Origin: Streptomyces sp. MUM 203J
GTDB taxonomy: Bacteria; Actinomycetota; Actinomycetes; Streptomycetales; Streptomycetaceae
DNA: 50,523 bases
Reading direction: 5' to 3'
NCBI RefSeq assembly: GCF_022414595.1
Contig: NZ_JADWYO010000045.1
Span: forward strand, 1-50,523
Of this stretch, positions 1 to 10,452 are shown piece by piece. Positions within the stretch are counted from its first letter, which is position 1, and each line of letters starts with the position of its first letter. Position numbers and translations under genes: made by a program. The notes beneath the pieces are model-generated. The model was not told the origin of the DNA, made no database searches, and was given only the letters and a program-made list of their open reading frames with translations.

Positions 1-116
1 ATCCAACCGGCCCAGCCACCACGAGCGCCAACCGCAACCCGGCGAACCTATGCGGTCACAGCACTAGTGCCGCAGACCTCGGGCCAATGCCCGAGGCGCG
101 GCGGGGGCCGAACGGC

Positions 117-122
117 TAGCGT
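117..122 (+). promoter_or_regulatory. -10 box TAGCGT, probable leaderless start
   Basis: TAGCGT fits the TAnnnT -10 consensus and ends 7 nt before the ATG at 130. No Shine-Dalgarno sequence precedes that ATG, so transcription probably begins at or next to the start codon. I could not recognise a clear -35 box. Confidence 0.45.
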
Positions 123-129
123 CGCGATC

Positions 130-597
130 ATGACCGACAACACTACGGCCGCTCCCCCGGCCCGCAGCCGGGAGCAGCGCAAGCAGGACGTCATGGCACG
201 GCTGGAAGGCGACGAGGACGTGTGGGTGGCCACCGCGTCCGGGGCGGGCGAGCCGCTCCTGGCACCGCTTTCGTTCGTGTGGCACGAGGGCGCCCTCCTG
301 ATGTGCACCCGCCGCACCAACCGCACGGCCCGCAATCTCACCCCCCGCGGGCGGGTCCGGCTGAGCCTCGGCCACACCCGCGACGTCGTGCTGCTCGACG
401 GCGACGCGGAGGCCGTCGAGGGCCACGCCCTCGACCCCGCGGCGGCGGACGCCTTCGCGGGCAAACTGAACTGGGACCCCCGCGCCGGGAACGCGTGGCT
501 CTACCTCCGTGTGACCATCCGTTCGGTCCGGGCTTGGCGTGAGGAGAACGAACTCGCCGACCGTCTGCTGATGCGCGAGGGCACCTGGCTGATCTGA
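130..597 (+). CDS. PPOX-class flavin/F420-dependent enzyme (pyridoxamine 5'-phosphate oxidase fold)
   Basis: 155-residue protein with the split-barrel pattern of small actinobacterial PPOX/FDOR proteins. A helical start (residues 10-25) is followed by VWVATASGAGEPLLAPLSF, then HEGALLMCTRRTNRTARNL, where the conserved T/S and R-N residues normally contact the cofactor phosphate, and then RVRLSLGHTRDVVLLDGDAE. The family binds FMN or F420 and reduces small substrates, or binds heme or other tetrapyrroles; the substrate cannot be told from sequence. I chose the ATG at 130 over the in-frame ATG at 67 because homology begins here and a -10 box lies 7 nt upstream. The gene stands alone on the plus strand, converging on comEC across a hairpin-bearing gap. 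Confidence 0.85.
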   Translation: MTDNTTAAPPARSREQRKQDVMARLEGDEDVWVATASGAGEPLLAPLSFVWHEGALLMCTRRTNRTARNLTPRGRVRLSLGHTRDVVLLDGDAEAVEGHALDPAAADAFAGKLNWDPRAGNAWLYLRVTIRSVRAWREENELADRLLMREGTWLI

Positions 598-893
598 GTC
601 CCGGAACGGTCCGTCGCGGGGGTGGCACTGCGTGACCGGCGTCAGCCACGGCGGGCACCGCGGGCCCCGGGCGCTCCGGACCCGGTGCGGCCGCCGCCGT
701 ACGGCTCTCAGCCGTACGGCACACGGCACCCGGTCCGGGCCCCCACAAATCACAGCACCGCGCGCGCCCCGCCCGGCACGTCGCGCCCGGCACGGCCTGC
801 CGTCGCGGGCACGGCCGGCACGCGGCCCAGCGCGGTCGGGCCGTCCCGGGACGCGGCCCGCATCCACGGACCACGACAACGGGCCCGTGCGGG
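598..893. other. Convergent intergenic region
   Basis: About 296 nt between the PPOX gene and the end of comEC. I see no convincing gene. The main content is a twin palindrome at 696-720, annotated separately. The rest is GC-rich with short inverted repeats. Confidence 0.5.
690..725. terminator. Twin palindrome, probable bidirectional terminator
   Basis: GCCGTACGGC (itself palindromic) occurs at 696-705 and again at 711-720, separated by TCTCA. Flanking GGTGC and GGCACC at about 685 and 725 extend the hairpin. It lies between convergent genes. There is no U-tract, as is common for Streptomyces terminators. Confidence 0.5.
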
Positions 894-3800
894 TCACGGC
901 GACCAGGCCGTCCCGGTCCGGTGCGGCCCTGGCCGTCGCCGACCCCCTGCCGCGGAGCGCGGCCCGGCCCCGGCAGCCCGACGCAGGCGGCGCCTGCGGG
1001 TCACCGCTCGCAGATCCGGGCCCGCGCCGGTCACGGCGATGGCTCCGTCCCGGTCCGTGCGCAGTACCGCGGCACCCGAGTCCTCCAGTGCGGCGAGCGT
1101 GCGGGGGGAGGGATGTCCGTACGGGTTGTCCCGGCCCGCTGACACCACGGCGAGCCGTGGCCGGACCCGGTGCAGCAGTCCGGGGTCCTGGTGGGCGGAC
1201 CCGTGATGGGCGACCTTCAGGACGTCCACGGGCGGCAGATCCGGGTGAGCCCTCGTCAGGCCGCGCTGTGCCGGGGGCTCCAGGTCCCCGAGGAGCAGCA
1301 GGCTCACGCCGGACCGGGTGCGTACGAGGAGCGTGACGCTGGCGTCGTTCGGTTCGTCCGGGGCGGTGACCAGAGCGCCGGAGTCCGTCGTCCCCGCCGG
1401 ATCGGGGGGCCACAGCACCTCCCAGTCGAGCGTGCCCGCCCTGCGCCGCTCCCCCGGCACCGCGCGAACCACCGGGACTTCCACCGCCGCCGCGGTCCGG
1501 TGCACGAACGCCACCCGGCCGGGCGGAGCCAGCAGCCCGGTGGTCTGGACGACCCCGACATCCCGCCCGCGCAACACCCCCGGCAACCCGGCCACATGGT
1601 CGGCGTGGAAGTGCGTGAGCAGCACCATCGGCACCCGGTGGACCCCCAGTTCGCGCAGACATCGGTCCGCCGACTCCGGGTCCGGCCCCGCGTCCACCAC
1701 GACAGCCGCGCCCTCTCCGGCCGCCAGCGCCATGGCGTCGCCCTGACCCACGTCGCACAGGGCGAACACCCATCCGGGCGGCGGCCACCCGACGACGAGC
1801 CGGGTCAGCGGCACCGGCCTCACGACGGCGACCAGGAGCAGGACGGCGCAGCCCAGCAGCACCCAGGGCCGGCCGGCGAGCCGCCGTCCGGCCGCCAGGA
1901 GCACCACCGTCACAGCGGCCAGCAGCAGCCCTCCCCACCAGCCGTCGGGCCAGTCCACCCGTGCCCCGGGCAGCGCCGCCCCCGTCCGGGCGACGGCGGC
2001 CACCCAACCGGTCGGCCAGGCGGCGCACTCGGCCACGAGCCGGGCGGCCTGCATCGCCACCGGCGCCAGGGCGAGCGTGACGAACCCGAGGACCGTCGCA
2101 GGCGCCACCGCGAACTCCGCGAACAGGTTGCACGGCACCGCGACCAGGCTGACCCGCGCCGCAAACACCGCCACCACCGGCGCGCACACCGCCTGTGCGG
2201 CAGCAGCCGCGGCCAGCGCCTCCGCGACCCGAGCCGGCACCCGGCGGGCCCTCAGCGCGGCGCTCCAGCGCGGGGCGATGGCCAGCAGCGCTCCCGTCGC
2301 CAGCACCGACAGCAGGAATCCGTAACTCCGCGCCAGCCACGGCTCGTACAGCACCAGCAGGAGAACCGCCGCCGCCAGCGCCGGGATCAGTGACCTGCGA
2401 CGCCCGGTTCCGATGGCCAGCAGCGTGACCAGCCCGCATGCCGCGGCCCGCAGCACGCTCGGGTCCGGGCGGCACACCAGCACGAACGCGAGCGTCAACG
2501 CGCCGCCCGCCACCGCCGTCACCCGCAGCGACAGCCCCAGCCGCGGAGCCATCCCACGCCGCTCCGCGTGCAGCGCCATCCCGGCCGGCCCGATGAGCAG
2601 GATCAGCACGATGCTCAGGTTGCTGCCGGACACGGCCGTCAGGTGCGTCAGGTCCGTCGTCTCGAAAGCGGCGCGCAGGTCCTGGGTCATCCGCGTCGTG
2701 TCCCCGACGACCAGCCCCGGGAGCAGCGCCCGCGGATCCGGCGGCAGCCCGTCGGTCGCCGTACGCAGCCCCTCGCGCAGGCTCCCCGCGGCGCGCTGCA
2801 CCGCGTTCGGCGGTGTGGTGATCCTCGGCGGCCCCCCGTCGACGTACAGCGCCGCCCCGTACGGATCGCCCGGCCGTCGCGGTGGGGCCAGCCGCCCGCT
2901 CAGCCGGAGCCCGGTGGACGGCAGCAACCGCATCCATGCGGACGTCACCTCCTCGTCTGTGTCTGCTGTCCTGCGTGCCTCGGCGTTCGGCTCCCACCCG
3001 CCGCTCCCGCCCCGCTCCCCGGACGGGAGCCGGGTGATCAGCAGGACGGGTGTGCGCACCCGGGTGACCGCGCCGTCGGGTGCCGTCACCTCCGTCACCT
3101 CGGCGTTCGTGAGAACGGAGGCATCGGCGGTGCGGTTGCCGTGCACCCTGGGCGCGGAGCGGCGCGGGTCGGACGTGACCGTCACGTCCGCGACGACACG
3201 CGCGTGTTCCTCCGCGAGCCCGGGCACCGGCCCCCTTCTCAGGTCGGCGCCGTGCAGCCCCGCCGAGGCCGCGCCCGCCGCCGCGCCCAGCAGCACCCCC
3301 GCCGCGGCGACCGCGGTCCCCCGCCACCGGCCGCGCCGTCTCGGCCTCAGGAGCAGAACACCGGCCACCACCCCGCACAGCCCCACGGCCAGGGCGGTCC
3401 CGCCCCCCGGGGCGCCCAGGGTGAGCGCCGCAGCGGCCCACGCGGCCAGTGCAGGTCCCACGAGCCTCAGGTCGACGGGTCCCTCCCGGCGGGCACCGGC
3501 CACACCGCGCCGGCCCCCCGAAGCCGCCCGCACGGTCCCCCGCACCGTCTCCGTCCCGGCCATCCCCGCCCGGGCTGCCGCCGTCCCGGGCGCCCGTACG
3601 AGTCCGCCCCCTGACGGCGCCGGCCCCGGCCTCGTCGCGCCAGCCGCCGTTGCCTCTGGCGCGCCGCCCCCGGCCGCCTCGGCTCCAAGTCCCGTCACCT
3701 CAACAGGCTCCACGTCAGGCCCTGTAACCCCAGGTGCTCCTCCCGCAGGCACCCTCGCCCCGGGCGGCCCCGCCCCGGGCCCGGGTGCACCAGGCGCCGC

Positions 3801-3947
3801 CGCCCCGGGCGTCCAGGTGCCATGCGCCCCCGTCTCCGCCTCCGGTGCCCGCGTCCCCGGCGCCGGTGCGTCACGTGCCGCCCAGGGCCCCTCCGCCGGT
3901 GCGCCGCGCACTCCGGCCGCATGCACCCCGCCCTCCGCCGTCGTCAT
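894..3947 (-). CDS. comEC: ComEC/Rec2-family DNA-uptake channel protein
   Basis: 1017-residue polytopic membrane protein. The first roughly 150 residues are Ala/Pro/Gly-rich and disordered-looking. A membrane region with the ComEC competence domain follows, around residue 430 containing LTAVSGSNLSIVLIL, then a C-terminal metallo-beta-lactamase domain with LTHFHADHVAGLPG near residue 777 and KVAHHGSAHQD further on. In known systems ComEC carries single-stranded DNA across the inner membrane. The ATG overlaps the comEA stop as ATGA, indicating translational coupling and a comEA-comEC operon. The family is usually about 750-800 residues, so the N-terminal extension is odd. An internal ATG (Met129, 3563) would trim it, but the ATGA overlap favours the longer form. 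The Arg-rich C-terminal tail (last ~45 residues) is also unusual. Natural transformation is not generally reported for Streptomyces, so the role is uncertain. Confidence 0.92.
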   Translation of the reverse strand: MTTAEGGVHAAGVRGAPAEGPWAARDAPAPGTRAPEAETGAHGTWTPGAAAPGAPGPGAGPPGARVPAGGAPGVTGPDVEPVEVTGLGAEAAGGGAPEATAAGATRPGPAPSGGGLVRAPGTAAARAGMAGTETVRGTVRAASGGRRGVAGARREGPVDLRLVGPALAAWAAAALTLGAPGGGTALAVGLCGVVAGVLLLRPRRRGRWRGTAVAAAGVLLGAAAGAASAGLHGADLRRGPVPGLAEEHARVVADVTVTSDPRRSAPRVHGNRTADASVLTNAEVTEVTAPDGAVTRVRTPVLLITRLPSGERGGSGGWEPNAEARRTADTDEEVTSAWMRLLPSTGLRLSGRLAPPRRPGDPYGAALYVDGGPPRITTPPNAVQRAAGSLREGLRTATDGLPPDPRALLPGLVVGDTTRMTQDLRAAFETTDLTHLTAVSGSNLSIVLILLIGPAGMALHAERRGMAPRLGLSLRVTAVAGGALTLAFVLVCRPDPSVLRAAACGLVTLLAIGTGRRRSLIPALAAAVLLLVLYEPWLARSYGFLLSVLATGALLAIAPRWSAALRARRVPARVAEALAAAAAAQAVCAPVVAVFAARVSLVAVPCNLFAEFAVAPATVLGFVTLALAPVAMQAARLVAECAAWPTGWVAAVARTGAALPGARVDWPDGWWGGLLLAAVTVVLLAAGRRLAGRPWVLLGCAVLLLVAVVRPVPLTRLVVGWPPPGWVFALCDVGQGDAMALAAGEGAAVVVDAGPDPESADRCLRELGVHRVPMVLLTHFHADHVAGLPGVLRGRDVGVVQTTGLLAPPGRVAFVHRTAAAVEVPVVRAVPGERRRAGTLDWEVLWPPDPAGTTDSGALVTAPDEPNDASVTLLVRTRSGVSLLLLGDLEPPAQRGLTRAHPDLPPVDVLKVAHHGSAHQDPGLLHRVRPRLAVVSAGRDNPYGHPSPRTLAALEDSGAAVLRTDRDGAIAVTGAGPDLRAVTRRRRLRRAAGAGPRSAAGGRRRPGPHRTGTAWSP

Positions 3948-5071
3948 GGCCGGACGAGAGGGCGCAGGTCCGCGAGTCGTCGGTCACCGATGCCGCGTAC
4001 CTCGCGCAGTTCGTCCACCGACCGGAAACCGCCGTGGCGTGTGCGGTGGTCGACGATATGCCGGGCCAGAACCGGACCGACACCGGGCAGTGTGTCGAGC
4101 TGTTCCACAGTCGCCGTGCTGAGGCTGACCCATCCGGACGGAACTCCCCCTGTCGGAGCGGAGACCGCGGCGGCCACGGGTCCCGGGGCCGCCCCGGGGA
4201 CGCCCACCACCACGTGCTCACCGTCCAGCAGCACCCGGGCCCTGTTGAGCGCGGTCACATCGGCTCCCGGCCGGACGCCGCCCGCCGCCCGCAGCGCGTC
4301 GACCACTCGTGAGCCGGGCGGCAGACGCAGCACGCCCGGCTTCCGCACCTTGCCGCTCACATCGACCACGACCATGTCCGGCGACGCCCCGGCAGCCGGG
4401 ACTGGCCGGGGAGGGCCGTCCGCCGCCGCGGGTGCTGCGGCGCTCGTCGGCGCCGCGGGCGCGGGCACGGCGTGACCGACCGTGTCCGGGGCCCGCACGG
4501 CCTCCGGGCGCCCGGCCCAGAAGTACCGCCCCGCGAGGACCACGGCCACCAGGAGGACGACGGACAGCGCGGCCAGCGTCCTGCGTTCCATGCCGCACCT
4601 GCTGCCCAGCCACACCGGCAGCCGCTCACGCGCCGCCAGCCGCCACCTCTCGCGGCGTCCCAGCGGCGCCCCCGCTTCTCCGGCCCCCGCCTCTGGTCCT
4701 CCGCTCTTCTCCGGCTCCGGGGTCCGACCCGGTGCCCGGGCCCGTTCCCACTGCCGAGCCGGTCTGGGCTCCCGCCCCGGCGGCTCACCGCCCGCCTTGG
4801 CGTCGGCCGGGCGGTCGTTGCCGGGTGGCGGCGGATCGGTCCCCGCGAGCAGCGCCTCGGCCCGGAGCCGTAATCCCGCAGGAGCCGCCGCCTGCGGGGT
4901 GGAGGCCCGTACCCGCCCCCGCGTCGGAGCACGGTGCCGACCGCGGGTACGGCCGTCGCTTCCCCGGGCCCGGCCGGGGCCGCTCGTGGCGCCTGAACGC
5001 CGGGGGCGCGCCGACGCCGAAGCATCTGAGGCCCCGCCCACCACGATTACAGAGTGTGATTCATTCGTCAT
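3944..5071 (-). CDS. comEA: ComEA-family helix-hairpin-helix DNA-binding protein
   Basis: 375-residue membrane-anchored DNA-binding protein. A long Pro/Arg/Gly-rich cytoplasmic region is followed by one membrane helix at about residues 160-185 (LAALSVVLLVAVVLAG). A Pro/Ala linker leads to an SLBB-like domain at about 230-290 (VVDVSGKVRKPGVLRLPPG). The C-terminal tandem helix-hairpin-helix at about 313-375 has LDTLPGVGPVLARHIVDHR and REVRGIGDRRLADLRP. ComEA binds incoming double-stranded DNA outside the membrane and passes it to ComEC, encoded by the overlapping downstream gene. I chose the ATG at 5071 over one nine bases upstream because a TACCGT -10 box sits exactly 7 nt before it. Confidence 0.9.
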   Translation of the reverse strand: MTNESHSVIVVGGASDASASARPRRSGATSGPGRARGSDGRTRGRHRAPTRGRVRASTPQAAAPAGLRLRAEALLAGTDPPPPGNDRPADAKAGGEPPGREPRPARQWERARAPGRTPEPEKSGGPEAGAGEAGAPLGRRERWRLAARERLPVWLGSRCGMERRTLAALSVVLLVAVVLAGRYFWAGRPEAVRAPDTVGHAVPAPAAPTSAAAPAAADGPPRPVPAAGASPDMVVVDVSGKVRKPGVLRLPPGSRVVDALRAAGGVRPGADVTALNRARVLLDGEHVVVGVPGAAPGPVAAAVSAPTGGVPSGWVSLSTATVEQLDTLPGVGPVLARHIVDHRTRHGGFRSVDELREVRGIGDRRLADLRPLVRP

Positions 5072-5078
5072 GCACAGC

Positions 5079-5084
5079 ACGGTA
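5079..5084 (-). promoter_or_regulatory. -10 box TACCGT of comEA, probable leaderless start
   Basis: Minus-strand TACCGT, then GCTGTGC (7 nt), then the comEA ATG at 5071. No Shine-Dalgarno sequence is present, consistent with a leaderless transcript. Confidence 0.45.
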
Positions 5085-5173
5085 GGTGAAGGCGGCGGAA
5101 CCCGCGGAAAGCAATGTCGAATCCGTGGAAAACCTGATGGCTGTGAATAACCCGGTCACCCACACGCATGAGA

Positions 5174-6019
5174 TCAGTGTGGGGAGACGACCACCCCGAG
5201 GAGCCCGGGTCCTGTGTGCGCGCCGATCACGGCACCGACCTCGCTGACATGAAGGTCCGTCAGTCCGCTGACTCTCTCACGCAGTCGTGCCGCGAGGGCT
5301 TCGGCCCGCTCGGCCGCCGCCAGATGGTGCACCGCGATGTCCACGGGGGCGGCGCCCGCCCGTTCCACGGCGATCTCCTCCAGCCGGGCGATGGCCTTCG
5401 ACGCGGTCCGCACCTTCTCGCACGGTTCGATACGCCCCCCCGTCAGTTCCAGCAGCGGTTTCACGGCCAGCGCGGAGCCGAGCAGGGCGCGGGCGGCTCC
5501 GATGCGTCCGCCGCGCCGCAGGAAGTCCAGGGTGTCGACATAGAAGTACGCCGAGGTTCCGGCGGCCCGCTTCTCCGCCGCCGCGACGGCCTCGTCCGGT
5601 GTGGCGCCGGCGCGGACCGCCTCGGCCGCCGCCAGGGCGCAGAAGCCCAGCGCCATCGCGACCATCCCGGTGTCCACGACCCTTACGGGCACAGGCGCCT
5701 GCCGTGCGGCCAGGAGCGCCGCCTCGTATGTGCCCGACAGTTCGCCCGACAGATGGAGCGAGACGATCCCGGTGGCACCGGACTCCGCGAGGGTCCGGTA
5801 ATGGGACGCGAAGGTCTCGGGGCTCGGGCGGGAGGTGGTGACGGGGTGTCGCTTCTGCAGGGCGTCCGCGAGCGAGAGAGCGGAGATCTGGGTGCCTTCT
5901 TCGAGCGCGCGGTCACCGAGGACGACGGTCAGCGGAACCGCGGTGATACCGTGCCGCTCCATCGTCTGCGGCGGGAGATAGGCCGTGGAATCGGTGACGA
6001 TAGCGACATGGCGGGACAT
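5174..6019 (-). CDS. DegV family fatty-acid-binding protein (FakB-like)
   Basis: 281 residues, the usual DegV length. The N-terminus MSRHVAIVTDSTAYLPP carries the TDSxxxLP signature. VTTSRPSPETF contains the conserved TS-x-P-S/T segment, LSGELSGTYEAA contains SxxLSGTY, and VVDTGMVAMALGF and FLRRGGRIG follow in canonical order. DegV/FakB proteins bind a fatty acid and in Firmicutes present it to the FakA kinase; no kinase gene is in this window. The gene lies about 100 nt upstream of comEA on the same strand but has its own putative -10 element, so co-transcription is possible but not required. Confidence 0.93.
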   Translation of the reverse strand: MSRHVAIVTDSTAYLPPQTMERHGITAVPLTVVLGDRALEEGTQISALSLADALQKRHPVTTSRPSPETFASHYRTLAESGATGIVSLHLSGELSGTYEAALLAARQAPVPVRVVDTGMVAMALGFCALAAAEAVRAGATPDEAVAAAEKRAAGTSAYFYVDTLDFLRRGGRIGAARALLGSALAVKPLLELTGGRIEPCEKVRTASKAIARLEEIAVERAGAAPVDIAVHHLAAAERAEALAARLRERVSGLTDLHVSEVGAVIGAHTGPGLLGVVVSPH

Positions 6020-6026
6020 GAGCGGG

Positions 6027-6032
6027 AGATTA
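6027..6032 (-). promoter_or_regulatory. -10 box TAATCT of the DegV gene, probable leaderless start
   Basis: Minus-strand TAATCT, a 7-nt spacer (CCCGCTC), then the ATG at 6019, with no ribosome-binding site between them. Confidence 0.45.
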
Positions 6033-6142
6033 CCCGCAGGCGGCCCTCAAAGGCAGCCAGGTCCGCTCGACGCCCTCGATACCGTCTTCCGCCATGCCGC
6101 CCGGCACACGCGGACCGTCACCGCACGCGGTCGGGTGAACGC

Positions 6143-6976
6143 TCAGTCGGACGTCTCGCGCCGCGGCGCCTTCTCCCAGGGGTGGCCCAGGTCCAGCCGC
6201 GGATCCCGCCCGGTGATCGCGGGCCGGTCTCCCCCGCTCGCCTGCCCGTCACGGGCGGCCCCGCCGTCACGCCGGTCGGCTCCGGACTCCGTCACGGCAT
6301 GGTCCGCGTCCGGTCCGGCGGGCCAGACCTGGCCGGACGCCTCGTCGGCCGGGGCCTGCGGCCACGACACACGTGTCCGGTCCCGGCCGTCCGCACCCAC
6401 CGGCCCCGCCGTCCCGTCAGAGCCGACGGCGGGCTCGGACCAGTGGCGCAGCGCCCCGGCCTCCATGCCGATCTGCTCGCTGAGCGTCTCCAGGTCGTCC
6501 TGGGCGAACCTGCGGGCCCGGTCGTGGGCCGCCCAGCGCAGCGAGTCGGCGGACTCGGTGACCCTGCGGGTGCGTTCCCGCAGTTCCGGCAACTGCTGCG
6601 CGACCCGCGTCCGGTCCGGGTCCCGCTCCAGGCGGCGCAGCTCGTCGTCGAGTTCGTGACCGTGGGCGCTCAGCCGCCGGAACAGCTCCAGGGACTCCTG
6701 GAGCGAGACGTCCTCCTTGGCACCGGCCTCCAGGGCGTCCTGGGTCGACCGCATCGACGTGCGCAGGGACAGGCGCAGCTGGGCGAGCTCGCCCACGACG
6801 CCGCCCTGTCCGTAGCTCTTCGCCTTCAGGGTGGTGTCCTCGACGGCGCGCCTGGCCTGGCCGATGGTCCGGTCGACACCCCGTTTCGCGGCTCCGATCA
6901 CCTTCACGCACGCATACACACCGAGTGCGACCAAGGCGAGGAACAGCAGCGCCAGGATGACGAACACGGTCTCCAT
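6143..6976 (-). CDS. Membrane-anchored coiled-coil protein of unknown function
   Basis: 277 residues. The N-terminus METVFVILALLFLALVALG is a single membrane anchor. It is followed by a basic helical segment (AAKRGVDRTIGQARRAVED) and a long charged helical region (residues ~45-180) rich in Leu, Glu and Arg that should form coiled coil. The last ~90 residues are acidic, Gly/Asp/Arg-rich and probably disordered. An AGGGG ribosome-binding site lies 6 nt before the ATG. It sits just downstream of leuS on the same strand, beyond a hairpin. I do not recognise a named family. The topology suggests a cytoplasmic scaffold tethered to the membrane, but that is inference. Confidence 0.8.
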   Translation of the reverse strand: METVFVILALLFLALVALGVYACVKVIGAAKRGVDRTIGQARRAVEDTTLKAKSYGQGGVVGELAQLRLSLRTSMRSTQDALEAGAKEDVSLQESLELFRRLSAHGHELDDELRRLERDPDRTRVAQQLPELRERTRRVTESADSLRWAAHDRARRFAQDDLETLSEQIGMEAGALRHWSEPAVGSDGTAGPVGADGRDRTRVSWPQAPADEASGQVWPAGPDADHAVTESGADRRDGGAARDGQASGGDRPAITGRDPRLDLGHPWEKAPRRETSD

Positions 6977-7020
6977 GAAGTCCCCTCGGTGTTGTTGTTC
7001 CCCTCCACCGTAAACGGAAC

Positions 7021-7059
7021 GGGCAGGCCGGCGGTTCCGTGGGAACCCCCAACCTGCCC
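7021..7059 (-). terminator. Nested hairpin downstream of leuS
   Basis: GGGCAGG (7021-7027) pairs with CCTGCCC (7053-7059), and inside it GGTTCC (7033-7038) pairs with GGAACC (7042-7047). It lies between the leuS stop and the next gene on the same strand. It has no U-tract. Confidence 0.5.
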
Positions 7060-7123
7060 GTAGGGGGAAACCCGGGAGCCCGGGCCGAGCGGCCCGGACG
7101 CGGGCCGCGGGTGTCAGGACCGG

Positions 7124-10009
<2,886 letters not shown>

Positions 10010-10095
10010 GATCCTCTGAAGCTCCATCGATCGTCTCTGCCCACTGCCGGCCGCCGCCTGGGTCACACCGAGCACCGAGTCCAGCGGCGGCGAAA

Positions 10096-10124
10096 TGAAA
10101 AAGCCCCTCGCACAGGAGGGGAAG
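10096..10124 (-). terminator. Attenuator terminator in the leuS leader
   Basis: On the minus strand CCCCTC (10121-10116) pairs with GAGGGG (10109-10104) around a 6-nt loop. It is followed by CTTTTT (T run 10102-10098). It lies between the leader peptide and the leuS start, as expected for a conditional terminator. Confidence 0.75.
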
Positions 10125-10135
10125 CCGCGCCGATT

Positions 10136-10161
10136 CCGAACGGGTTTTCCTCACCCGTCGG
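10136..10161 (-). promoter_or_regulatory. Upstream hairpin of the leuS leader
   Basis: On the minus strand CCGACGGGT (10161-10153) can pair with ACCCGTTCGG (10145-10136) with one bulged T. It lies between the leader-peptide stop and the terminator. A competing helix is possible between AGCCGCGC (10178-10171, inside the leader-peptide codons) and GCGCGGCT (10130-10123, abutting the terminator). Which fold forms could depend on where the ribosome stands. Confidence 0.5.
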
Positions 10162-10167
10162 CACTGA

Positions 10168-10206
10168 TCAGCGCGGCTCGGTAAGCAGAAGGCGTACGGC
10201 ACGCAT
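10168..10206 (-). CDS. leuS leader peptide with three consecutive Leu codons
   Basis: A 12-codon reading frame, ATG to TGA, encoding MRAVRLLLTEPR. Codons 6-8 are CTT CTG CTT; CTT is rare in high-GC actinomycetes. A terminator hairpin with a T run lies about 45 nt downstream, ahead of leuS. This is the layout of ribosome-mediated attenuation: shortage of charged tRNA-Leu stalls the ribosome on the Leu codons and changes leader folding. A -10-like TACCCT ends 6 nt before the ATG and no ribosome-binding site is visible, so the leader peptide may be read from a leaderless end. I recall that comparative genomics has predicted classical attenuators for leuS in some Streptomyces. Confidence 0.75.
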   Translation of the reverse strand: MRAVRLLLTEPR

Positions 10207-10452
10207 GGCGTCAGGGTACCGCAGGCCCCTTCCCGGGCGCACCGGACATCCCAAGGGCCGGACACACGCCGTCGCGTAACCGTCGCGCTACGCGGAGCGT
10301 ACCCGTTACTCGGCGTATCGACCCGTTCCCGGGCAACCTCCGAGTCAGTTGTCGGCCAGTCTCAACGGTAAACGCACAAACTCCGTACTCACCGGTATGC
10401 GTCGCCCTAGCATGCGCGAACGGGACCCCATCCGCACCACTCGGAGTCGCCC
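10207..10452. other. Divergent intergenic region between leuS leader and the redox module
   Basis: About 246 nt between divergently transcribed units. It holds the candidate -10 box of the leuS leader (TACCCT, 10218-10213 on the minus strand). On the plus strand TAGCAT near 10408 is a weak -10 candidate for the gene at 10453. I see no convincing gene or -35 box. Confidence 0.4.

Noticed and set aside
64..3441. Very long minus-strand open frame of 1125 codons
   Set aside because: It lies in another frame over comEC and the PPOX gene, is almost pure Arg/Gly/Ala and has no domain motif; a shadow caused by high GC.
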